A DNA stretch of 64,000 nt from Deltaproteobacteria bacterium (GTDB lineage Bacteria; Myxococcota_A; UBA796; UBA2385): assembly GCA_018401435.1 (NCBI GenBank), contig JAGYJW010000005.1, forward strand, positions 1 to 64,000. The letters run 5' to 3'. The translations under genes and the position numbers were made by a program. The number at the start of each line of letters is the position of its first letter. The first letter of the stretch is position 1. Below the pieces are notes generated by a model, which saw nothing but the letters and a program-made list of their open reading frames with translations, made no database searches and was not told where the DNA came from. Positions 57,298 to 64,000 of this stretch are shown piece by piece.

Positions 57298-58818
57298 TCA
57301 GCTTCGCAGGGCCTGCTCCAGCGCCAAGAACAGGGTGTCGCGATCGATGGGCTTGGTCAAGCGCCAGGCTCGGCCAATGGAAGAGATCTCCTCGTCGAAA
57401 CGGGCCTCATGGGCGCTCAACATGACGACGGGCGCGACCAGGCCCCCCGCCCGCAGCACCGACATCAGGCTGAGCCCGTCCCCATCGCGCAGGGAGATGT
57501 CGGCGATGACCAGGTCCGGACGGGTCTGTCGCACAGCCGCGCGCGCCTGGGCGGCGCTCTCGCAGGCCAGCGGAAAGGCCCCCGCCTCCTCCAACAAATA
57601 GGAGAGCAGCCGGAGCATGGACCGGTCGTCTTCGACCACCAGGACCCACTTCCCGACCAGAAAAGTCGCTTCCGGCGCCGGAGCGGGCGGGCTCGCTTCT
57701 GGGGGCGCAACGGGAATACTGAGGAGGACCTCGAAGATGCTGCCGCCGGGTGAGGAGGCCAACAGACGGATTTCGCCGCCCATCGCAGCGACCACTCGAC
57801 TGCAGAGGTGGAGCCCCAGGCCAAAGCCCTCGTGCCCCGGGTGCCCACGCCAGTAGGCGTCGAATAGCCTCGGGATATCGCTCTCGCGCACGCCACAGCC
57901 GGTGTCTCTCACTCGAATGGTCACAGCGACGGTGTCGGAGCCAGCAGGCCGCGCCCGAGCAAAGACCTCGACGAAGCCCTCGCGGGTGTAGCGAATCCCG
58001 TTGCTGACGAGATTCCCCACGACCTGGCGGAAGCGCCCCCGGTCCACCACCACCCGATCCGCTGGAGAGGTGTCCAGCATCAGGCGCAGCGTGAGCCCCT
58101 TGGCTTGCGCGTGGGACGAGTGGATGGCATCCACCTCCTCGAGCAGGGCGCGAAGGGAGGTGGGCTCGGCCAGCAGGGGGAGCGCAGCCGCGCCGGTCTG
58201 GGACCGGGCTGCAGCCTCTTCGAGGATGAAGCGAATCGCAGACGAGCTGGCCGTCAGGATGTCCAACACGCGGCTGGCCTCCCGCGTCGTCGCATTGGTG
58301 CGGAGCAGGGCGGTCGCCCCCAACAGGGCAGACAAGGGGCTGCGGAGCTCGTGGGTGAGGTGGTCCACCAGCTGCTTGAGGGCACGCTCCGATGCCGCGC
58401 CCTGCCGCTGCGCATCCCGGCGCGCGGTCACGTCCCGATAGATCCACAAGTGCCCCTTCCAGCTGTCTCCGTCGCGGATGGGGACGTAGTCCAGCTCCAA
58501 GGCCGGCCCGTCGCGCAAATTCAGGCTGATGCCCGAGACCAGCGCCGACGCGCTGCGACAGGCCGCGGTGGTCTTGAGGAAGGCATCCGCGTCGCCGAAG
58601 AGCGGCGCGGCCGCAGCCTCCAAGAGGGCCGAGTCCCGCCCCACATGGGCGTCGGGAGCCCCGGCCAGGTTGAACCAGTCGCACCAGGGCTGGTTGACGA
58701 GGTGGACCCGTCGGTCGCCATCCTCGAGCAGAACAGCCGCGTCGAGCTGGGAGGCAAGCGTGGCGAATTGCAGGCGCGTGACGCCGGGGGGAGCGGAGCT
58801 GGGTATCTTCTTCATCAT
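57298..58818 (-). CDS. Hybrid histidine kinase (PAS-HisKA-HATPase-REC)
   Basis: A 506-residue soluble hybrid kinase. PAS at about 12-135 (LDAAVLLEDGDRRVHLVNQPW), HisKA with phospho-His in VDHLTHELRSPLSALLG (near 155), HATPase with N-box NLVSNGIRYT, DTGCGV and GFGLGLHLC, then a receiver (about 390-503) with DLVIADISLRDGDG and Lys in RLTKPID. All catalytic boxes are intact. It is divergent from the H-NOX operon, sharing a 148-bp control region. TAGACG lies 5 nt before the second in-frame ATG (58815). Confidence 0.93.
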   Translation of the reverse strand: MMKKIPSSAPPGVTRLQFATLASQLDAAVLLEDGDRRVHLVNQPWCDWFNLAGAPDAHVGRDSALLEAAAAPLFGDADAFLKTTAACRSASALVSGISLNLRDGPALELDYVPIRDGDSWKGHLWIYRDVTARRDAQRQGAASERALKQLVDHLTHELRSPLSALLGATALLRTNATTREASRVLDILTASSSAIRFILEEAAARSQTGAAALPLLAEPTSLRALLEEVDAIHSSHAQAKGLTLRLMLDTSPADRVVVDRGRFRQVVGNLVSNGIRYTREGFVEVFARARPAGSDTVAVTIRVRDTGCGVRESDIPRLFDAYWRGHPGHEGFGLGLHLCSRVVAAMGGEIRLLASSPGGSIFEVLLSIPVAPPEASPPAPAPEATFLVGKWVLVVEDDRSMLRLLSYLLEEAGAFPLACESAAQARAAVRQTRPDLVIADISLRDGDGLSLMSVLRAGGLVAPVVMLSAHEARFDEEISSIGRAWRLTKPIDRDTLFLALEQALRS

Positions 58819-58966
58819 GGGCGTCTACCCGCCTCGGGCCATGGGACGAGGAGCGGACTTCTCCGGCAACCGAGAAAAACTCTTGCCCGGATCAAGACTC
58901 TCTCCTAGTCCAACCCGAGGGACATCGGGTGACGGATTGGAATCCAACTGCGAAGGGGAATCTTCG

Positions 58967-59524
58967 ATGTACGGACTGGTCAACCGAGCCCTTCAGGACA
59001 TGGTGGTGGAACGCCACGGACAGGACACCTGGGAACGCATTCGGCAGCGTGCCCGGTTTGCGGAACCCGTCTTTGTGGCCATGGAAGGCTATGACGACAG
59101 CGTCACCTACGACCTCGTCGGCGCGAGCGCGAAGGAACTGGACCAGAGCGCTGAAGAGATCCTCTTTGACTTCGGGCGGTGGTGGGTGCTGCGCACCGCC
59201 GATGAGGGCTACGGACCCTTGCTGCAGATGGCCGGCGACACCCTGCCCACCTTCCTCGAGAACCTCGACGAGATGCACTCCCGCGTGGCGCTCAGCATGC
59301 CCCATTTGCGGCCGCCCTCCTTCCGGGTGACCCGACTGGGAGAGGGCCAGCTCCACCTTCAGTATTACTCCCATCGGCCGGGCCTGGTCCCCTTCGTCCT
59401 CGGGCTGCTCGATGCTTTGGGGGAGCGCTTCAACACCCCCACCGTCGCGCGACTCCTGAGCCCCCGCGGACCCGACCAGGACCACGACCTCTTCCTGTTG
59501 CGCTGGGGAGCGGGTCTCCCGTGA
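58967..59524 (+). CDS. H-NOX haem nitric-oxide/oxygen sensor protein
   Basis: A 185-residue stand-alone H-NOX domain. It starts MYGLVNRALQDMV as in the family, has the proximal haem ligand His104 in LDEMHSRV, and the propionate-binding motif Y-x-S-x-R as Tyr133, Ser135, Arg137 in YYSHRPG. Bacterial stand-alone H-NOX proteins bind NO (facultative aerobes) and control a partner kinase or cyclase. Ligand specificity cannot be settled here. GAAGGGG precedes the ATG. It overlaps the downstream kinase gene by 4 nt. Confidence 0.95.
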   Translation: MYGLVNRALQDMVVERHGQDTWERIRQRARFAEPVFVAMEGYDDSVTYDLVGASAKELDQSAEEILFDFGRWWVLRTADEGYGPLLQMAGDTLPTFLENLDEMHSRVALSMPHLRPPSFRVTRLGEGQLHLQYYSHRPGLVPFVLGLLDALGERFNTPTVARLLSPRGPDQDHDLFLLRWGAGLP

Positions 59525-61386
59525 CCGAGGGCCCCAGGCTTGAAGGGCCAACCTTCGACCTCGCCTTTCCCTTCGCCTTTCGCGTGGATCAACTGGGCCG
59601 ACTCGATCATGTCGGCCCGTCGCTGCGGCGGCTCTTCCCCGAGCTGGAGCCGGGCAAGTCCATCGGGGACCACTTCGAAGTGATTCGTCCGGCAGGCCGA
59701 AGCCTCGCAGACCTTCACCACGACGCGCGCGCGCTGGTCGTGCTGCGCCACAAGCTGGTGGACGTCGTGATGCGGGGGCAGGTGGTCGGCTCACACGACG
59801 GAAGGCTGACCTTCATTGGGGGGCCCTGGGTCACCTCCATCAAGGATATGCAGACCCTGGGCATCGCGATCAACGACTTCGCGGTGCACGACTCCAGCGT
59901 CGACATGCTCTTCCTCTTTCAGGCGCAACGACGCACGATCGAAGAGACCCGGGAGCTGGCGGATCGTCTGCGCGAGAAGTCCAAGGAGGCCGACGCTGCA
60001 CACGCCGCCTCCCGTGGGCTGCTGTCCACCTTCAGCCATGGCCTCCGCACGCCCCTCCACAATATGCTGGGCATGCTGGAGCGGGCGCGGGCCGCCAGGC
60101 AGCTGGAGGAGACCGTCGAACCTCTGGCCGCCGCCGCGGACCATACGCGTCGGTTGGAAAAGCTCATCGCCCGCACGCTCACGCTGATCGAGCTTCAAGA
60201 CCACCCCGACGCGCGACAAGAGCCCGTTGAGGCCTGGCAGACCGTGATGGCCGCCGCCCAGAAGGCCAGCCCCTTCGACCTCCGACGCTCGCTGCGGCTG
60301 CGGCCTCCGTTGGCGACTCCGCACCATTGGCTGCTGCTCGACCCCACACTGGTGACCATCGTGGTGGAGCAGCTGGTCGAGATCGCCTTGCTCCACGGAG
60401 GCGGCGGCTCGGTCGAGCTGTCCACCGAGGTCGCCGAGGACGGGCACCATCTCACCATTCACCTCTTCGACGAGGGGTCGGGGGTCTTCCAGGAGCGGGT
60501 AGAGCAGCTCACAGCGCTTCGGGCCGGCGCGCCCACGGAAGCCCCAAGCCGCAACGAGGTCGGCCACCACCTCATTGACGCAGCGGTCTCCAAGATGAAG
60601 GGCAGCATCGAAATCCATCGGGCCTCGCACCCCTACACCGGTACACGGGTGAGTGTGCGGGTGCCCTGCCGGCCCGCAGACCCACCTGCGACCCCAGTCT
60701 CCCGGCCAACCCAATCCCGGCGACGCCTGCGCGTGTTCATCGTAGATGATGCTCCGGACAACCGCCGCCTGGCGGCCTGGGCCCTCGAAGACGTCGGCCA
60801 CGAGGTCGGCCTGGCCACCAACGGCAGCGACGCCCTGTGGGCGGCCGCGACCCAGGACTGGGATGTGATCCTGATGGATCTAGAGATGCCAGGCATGGAC
60901 GGAATCAGCGCGGCGCGTCGCCTGCTGGGCACCGATGGGGGGCCCAAAGTGGCCCTCGGCGAACCGCGGGTGATCGCCTTCACGGCCCATGATCTCGTAG
61001 AATTTCGTGACCGCTGCGCCGACGCCGGGATGTCGGGATTCCTGGTCAAGCCCCAAGCCGCCCGGGGCATCGTCGACGCCGTCGAAGCCCACCTGGGGCT
61101 GGCCGAGAGGGAGCCCACCCATGCCATCCCGGCCTGGCTGCACGCCGCCTTCGCCGACGACCTGATCGAGCTGGGCCAAGAGATCCTCCAGGCCGAGACC
61201 GTCCCCGACCTTCAACCCCTGCTGCACCGGCTCGCCGGCTCCTCCAGCTCCTATGGCTATGGCGAGCTCGCGGGGGCGGTCCGGGCCCTCTCTGCAGAGC
61301 TGGCCTCCGGCCGAGAGTGGCGCGGCCCCAGAGCGCAGCTTGTCGACGATGTGCTGGCGCTGGCGCGGTCAATCCCGCGACCCTGA
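59521..61386 (+). CDS. H-NOX-associated hybrid kinase with receiver and Hpt domains; degenerate ATPase domain
   Basis: A 621-residue cytoplasmic protein. Residues about 10-135 form the H-NOX-associated (HNOBA, PAS-like) domain (FDLAFPFAFRVDQLGRLDHVG). A coiled-coil (135-165) leads to HisKA with His173 in LSTFSHGLRTPLHNMLG. The catalytic domain (about 230-385) has DEGSG but lacks the N-box Asn (VVEQLVEIALLHG) and a GxGLGL box. A receiver (400-525; Asp453 in LMDLEMPGMDG, Lys510) and an Hpt domain with His569 (LLHRLAGSSSSYG) follow. The start is GTG 59521. It is probably the direct partner of H-NOX. Kinase activity is doubtful; phosphatase or phosphotransfer activity is more likely. Confidence 0.9.
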   Translation: MTEGPRLEGPTFDLAFPFAFRVDQLGRLDHVGPSLRRLFPELEPGKSIGDHFEVIRPAGRSLADLHHDARALVVLRHKLVDVVMRGQVVGSHDGRLTFIGGPWVTSIKDMQTLGIAINDFAVHDSSVDMLFLFQAQRRTIEETRELADRLREKSKEADAAHAASRGLLSTFSHGLRTPLHNMLGMLERARAARQLEETVEPLAAAADHTRRLEKLIARTLTLIELQDHPDARQEPVEAWQTVMAAAQKASPFDLRRSLRLRPPLATPHHWLLLDPTLVTIVVEQLVEIALLHGGGGSVELSTEVAEDGHHLTIHLFDEGSGVFQERVEQLTALRAGAPTEAPSRNEVGHHLIDAAVSKMKGSIEIHRASHPYTGTRVSVRVPCRPADPPATPVSRPTQSRRRLRVFIVDDAPDNRRLAAWALEDVGHEVGLATNGSDALWAAATQDWDVILMDLEMPGMDGISAARRLLGTDGGPKVALGEPRVIAFTAHDLVEFRDRCADAGMSGFLVKPQAARGIVDAVEAHLGLAEREPTHAIPAWLHAAFADDLIELGQEILQAETVPDLQPLLHRLAGSSSSYGYGELAGAVRALSAELASGREWRGPRAQLVDDVLALARSIPRP

Positions 61387-61476
61387 GACCCCGCCAAGGC
61401 AGGGTCCCGCATCAAGCAAGGGTTTTTCGGGGGGGGGACTGGACAACCGACCATGGGGTGGCGGGACGCATCGGGT

Positions 61477-61548
61477 CATTCTCCATGCAGGAACCGACGG
61501 AGCGCGCCGCTCCCGTCGGCCGGCCCCCAACCTGCATGGAGAAGAATG
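61477..61548 (+). promoter_or_regulatory. Long hairpin upstream of histidine kinase gene
   Basis: TTCTCCATGCAGG (61479-61491) pairs with CCTGCATGGAGAA (61531-61543), 13 bp, with an extra CAT/ATG pair beyond a 2-nt bulge. Inside, CCGACGGAGC (61494-61503) pairs with GCTCCCGTCGG (61509-61519), one bulge. The right arm contains GGAG and abuts ATG 61546, so the fold could hide a start site, or end the upstream transcript. Confidence 0.5.
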
Positions 61549-61608
61549 CGGCACCTTCCAGCCAGTCCCGTGCCAGGCGTCCGGCGACGACGGACGAAGG
61601 CAGCATGC

Positions 61609-62787
61609 GTGCCCGACAGTGTCGAGAAGGTGCCCACGCCGCTGCTCCTGCTGCAGGGTCCTCGAATCGTCGGCGCGAACCGGGCGGCTCGGGAACTGGT
61701 GGGGAGAGCGGAGCTGGTGGGCATGGACCTGGTTGCGTTGATGGCCCCAGAGCACCGTGGCGCAGTCGGGTCCGCAATCGAAGGACCCGGAGAGCAGCCG
61801 GTATCTGCGCGCACGGACGGGCCCCGCCCCGTATGGGTGGAGGTTCACTGCCTGGGAAGCCAGCACGGGGACCGGCGCCAGCTCGTGAGCCTGGTCGACT
61901 GGGAAGGCCGCGCGAATGCAGAGGCCCGCGCACAAGCAGCCGAACGTCTGGCAACCCTGGGACGCGTGGTGGCGGGTGTCGCCCACGAGATCCGCAACCC
62001 CCTCACCTATGTGATCTTCAGCTTGGAGTGCCTGCAGGAGCGCCTGGAGAGAGTCGGCACCGAACCCGCCACATCCCTCGCCGCCGACATCCAGACCGAG
62101 CTCGCGAGCGCACTGATGGGGACGCGTATGATCGCCGAACTGGTGCAGCTCTTGCGCGTCCCAAGTGACAGCCCTGGTACCGACGCGGCCCCTCCACAAC
62201 AGCCGATCTTCAGCAACCTGCACGAGGCGGCTCAGCGCGCGATCCAGATCACCAAGGCGGGCCTCCCCATCAGCCTCGATGTCGCAAATCACATCTCCCC
62301 CAGCCTGGCCCCCATCGGGATGGCCCTTGGCCCGATCACCCAGATCCTCATCAACCTCCTCGCCAATAGCGCCGACGCCATCGCCGGAACCCGACGGCGG
62401 CAGGGCCGCGTGGATCTTCGTGCATACCAGCGTGGCGGCCGAATCCACCTGCGAGTCCAAGACGACGGACCCGGCGTGCAGTCCGGCATGGATGTGCGCA
62501 TCTTCGATGAGCTGGTGACCACCAAGGCCGACCAGGGTGGAAGCGGGCTGGGCTTGCGCATCGTGTCCAACCTGCTGGCGGCCGCTGGCGGGAGCATCCA
62601 GTTGATCCCCACGGAGCAAGGCGCCTGTTTCGAGGTCCAGCTCCCTGTCGCCGCCCAGAGAGATGCCGTCCTGCACAGCGACCTCCCCGCCGACTGCCCC
62701 GCAGCCACCAGCCACGTCGAGATCTCACGCTCCTGGGCGACCTCGCTCGGATCCGCCGCGCAGTCGACGCGCTTTCCGACGGGTTGA
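61609..62787 (+). CDS. Soluble PAS-type histidine kinase
   Basis: A 392-residue kinase from GTG 61609: short PAS-like part (1-100; PTPLLLLQGPRIVGANRAARELVG), HisKA with His in VVAGVAHEIRNPLTYVIF (near 130), and HATPase with NLLANSADAI, DDGPGV and GGSGLGLRIV, all intact. It has no membrane segment. In-frame ATG 61546 would add 21 codons, but their third-position GC is low, so GTG is preferred. It lies downstream of the H-NOX operon and 63 nt from the convergent NarL-type regulator, a likely partner. Confidence 0.88.
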   Translation: MPDSVEKVPTPLLLLQGPRIVGANRAARELVGRAELVGMDLVALMAPEHRGAVGSAIEGPGEQPVSARTDGPRPVWVEVHCLGSQHGDRRQLVSLVDWEGRANAEARAQAAERLATLGRVVAGVAHEIRNPLTYVIFSLECLQERLERVGTEPATSLAADIQTELASALMGTRMIAELVQLLRVPSDSPGTDAAPPQQPIFSNLHEAAQRAIQITKAGLPISLDVANHISPSLAPIGMALGPITQILINLLANSADAIAGTRRRQGRVDLRAYQRGGRIHLRVQDDGPGVQSGMDVRIFDELVTTKADQGGSGLGLRIVSNLLAAAGGSIQLIPTEQGACFEVQLPVAAQRDAVLHSDLPADCPAATSHVEISRSWATSLGSAAQSTRFPTG

Positions 62788-62850
62788 CGGCACGAGCGGC
62801 TCGGAGGCCCAACCCACCATCCCGGGTGATCCGACCGGCCAAAAGGACGG

Positions 62851-63486
62851 TCAGCCCAGCGTCGTGAGCCCGTGGCGGATCGCATACTTGGTGAGCTCTG
62901 CCACAGAGTTCAGCTTCAGTTTGCGCATGACCTGGATCCGGAATGCGTGCACCGTCTTGTCGCTGATTCCCAGCTCCGCTGCGATCTCTTTGGCATTCTG
63001 CCCATTGGCGATGTACTGAAGAACCTCGCGCTCCCGGGGCGAGAGCAGGGGCCCCGCTGCACCGCTACTTCCAAGCACCTCATCGATCATCACGCCCGAC
63101 ACCTCGGGGCTGATGAAGGAGCCACCGCCTGCGACGGCCGAGACGGCCTCCCGGATGCGTTCCGGGCTGGCGGTCTTGAGCAGGTAGCCCGCAGCCCCGG
63201 CCCGGAAAGCCTCCACCACGTGGTCCCGACCCGTGTGCATCGACAGCATCAAGATGCGGCCGGGCTGACCGCCATCCGTCCATCGGCGGGCGAATTCGAT
63301 CCCGTTGAGCCCAGGCATGGCGACATCGACAATCAAGACATCCGGCCCCGTCTCCAGCGCGACCTTCAGGGCCTCGTCACCAGCGGCGGCTTCTCCCACG
63401 ACCGCAAAGAGGGGGGACGCTTCGAGGGACGCGCGGACGCCGTCCCGAATGATGCGGTGGTCATCGACGATCACAACACGGATCAT
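62851..63486 (-). CDS. NarL/FixJ-type response regulator
   Basis: A 211-residue DNA-binding regulator. Receiver 1-118 with Asp8/Asp9, phospho-acceptor Asp54 (LIVDVAMPG), Thr/Ser and Lys in YLLKTASPE. LuxR-type helix-turn-helix at about 145-205 (LSPREREVLQYIANGQNAKEIAAELGISDKTVH). Transcription output for one of the adjacent kinases is likely. A 362-bp region upstream holds a 16-bp palindrome at 63720-63735. Confidence 0.95.
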   Translation of the reverse strand: MIRVVIVDDHRIIRDGVRASLEASPLFAVVGEAAAGDEALKVALETGPDVLIVDVAMPGLNGIEFARRWTDGGQPGRILMLSMHTGRDHVVEAFRAGAAGYLLKTASPERIREAVSAVAGGGSFISPEVSGVMIDEVLGSSGAAGPLLSPREREVLQYIANGQNAKEIAAELGISDKTVHAFRIQVMRKLKLNSVAELTKYAIRHGLTTLG

Positions 63487-63848
63487 GGACCGGCAACCAA
63501 GGGAGGAACGCGTGAGGCGCAGACCCTACACCAGCAGCGCCGTGACAAGGCGTCACCACTTGCAACGACCTTCAACGGCCGCAGACCCGGCTCAGCCCTG
63601 CCGGGCACGAGCAGCCGCCGCCGGCAGCCGTCCCTCAAAACCCAGCTCCGCCACGGTGCCGCGGATGGCGACGACCTGACCAGGATGGGGGACGGGAGCG
63701 GACATCGAAGGACCGACCCTGCCGCATATGCGGCAACCATCCCAACTTCACAGGCGCCTGCCGGAGTCCAGTCCCCAACGCCGAGACGGCCCGAGGTGAA
63801 TGCTCCACCTCAGGCCGATGCTCGTTCGGGCGGGGCGCCCGGTCAGGC
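63487..63848. other. 362-bp intergenic region with perfect 16-bp palindrome
   Basis: No supported gene: an 85-codon open frame on the minus strand has Arg/Ser/Pro-rich sequence without third-position bias. TGCCGCATATGCGGCA (63720-63735) is a perfect palindrome, a candidate operator about 235 bp before the NarL-type gene. Confidence 0.45.
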
Positions 63849-64000
63849 TCAGGGGCAGACCGTCAGGCGGTCCACATCCATGCCCAACTTGTAGGTGCGC
63901 AGGCCCACCGAACCCCAGGCGTAGCTGTGGTCTTCCAAGGTCAGGACCGGCTCACCGTCGATGCTCACGTCGAAGTGGCTGCCCTTGGCCACCACCCGCA
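63849..64000 (-). CDS. C-terminal end of a beta-sandwich protein (5' part outside window)
   Basis: The last 50 codons of a minus-strand gene: VVAKGSHFDVSIDGEPVLTLEDHSYAWGSVGLRTYKL... ending LTVCP. The pattern (strand, FDVSIDGEPVL, then GxVGLRTY) is typical of laminin-G/concanavalin-like or 3-keto-disaccharide hydrolase (DUF1080)-type folds. The stop is at 63849-63851. Full identity needs the neighbouring sequence. Confidence 0.55.
   Translation of the reverse strand, partial: RVVAKGSHFDVSIDGEPVLTLEDHSYAWGSVGLRTYKLGMDVDRLTVCP

Noticed and set aside
63483..63740. 85-codon minus-strand open frame upstream of the NarL-type gene
   Set aside because: Arg/Ser/Pro-rich composition typical of a wrong frame; it overlaps a palindrome-bearing intergenic region and no family matches.

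Overview
This 64 kb window is high-GC (roughly 70 %), densely coded bacterial chromosome. It carries many lipoproteins, Sel1-type and Cys-pair repeat proteins, VWA, caspase-like, H-NOX and hybrid histidine kinase genes, and two proteins whose C-termini look like the Myxococcota-type sorting tail (GC, hydrophobic stretch, RR). The best guess is a member of the Myxococcota or a neighbouring 'deltaproteobacterial' lineage. No rRNA, tRNA, CRISPR array or prophage was recognised. The only mobile-element trace is a decayed IS630-type transposase at about 48.7-49.3 kb.

Layout. 0-6 kb: ABC ATPase (partial), CPA1 Na+/H+ antiporter, a DUF455/ATP-grasp fusion and a sigma-54 activator. 6-17 kb: an envelope region with two Asp/Gly/Ser-stalk lipoproteins, a trypsin-like protease coupled to a small tail-anchored protein, a GAF protein, an S9 peptidase, AlaX and a Sel1 protein. 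17-21 kb: DUF4920 lipoprotein, DUF58-MoxR, and a nucleotide-sugar dehydratase plus epimerase. 21-28 kb: chaperone block (SlyD, DnaJ, DnaK, GroES, GroEL). 28-35 kb: Lnt, then an ECF sigma / membrane regulator / caspase-like protease / anchor-domain lipoprotein run, a rhodanese and a single-domain response regulator. 35-40.5 kb: an ExbB-ExbD-ExbD motor-like operon between two Cys-pair proteins, then a DUF547 lipoprotein. 40.6-46 kb: lipA - E1beta-like - E2 - E1alpha-like - E3 - SdpI. 46-51 kb: CAP-domain protein, small TM2-like protein, FAD oxidase, dead transposase, VWA lipoprotein. 51-57 kb: a Bat (aerotolerance-type) operon, DUF4381-BatA-BatB-TPR-BatD-BatE, whose usual MoxR-DUF58 partners lie about 32 kb away. 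57-63.5 kb: an H-NOX centred two-component cluster with three kinases and a NarL-type regulator.

Two window-wide signals matter for any user. First, at least ten genes are interrupted by single-base indels, mostly in C or G runs and often in compensating pairs. These look like consensus errors; joined coordinates are given where the protein clearly continues. Second, seven start codons have a TAG-type -10 box (mostly GATAG) exactly 6-7 nt upstream and no Shine-Dalgarno, which suggests leaderless transcription as a standard promoter layout.

Most noteworthy biology: the lipoyl-complex operon whose E1 subunits have lost canonical thiamine-diphosphate residues; the H-NOX-coupled kinase with a degenerate ATPase domain; the ECF-sigma/caspase module; and the Cys-pair repeat proteins flanking an ExbB/ExbD motor.
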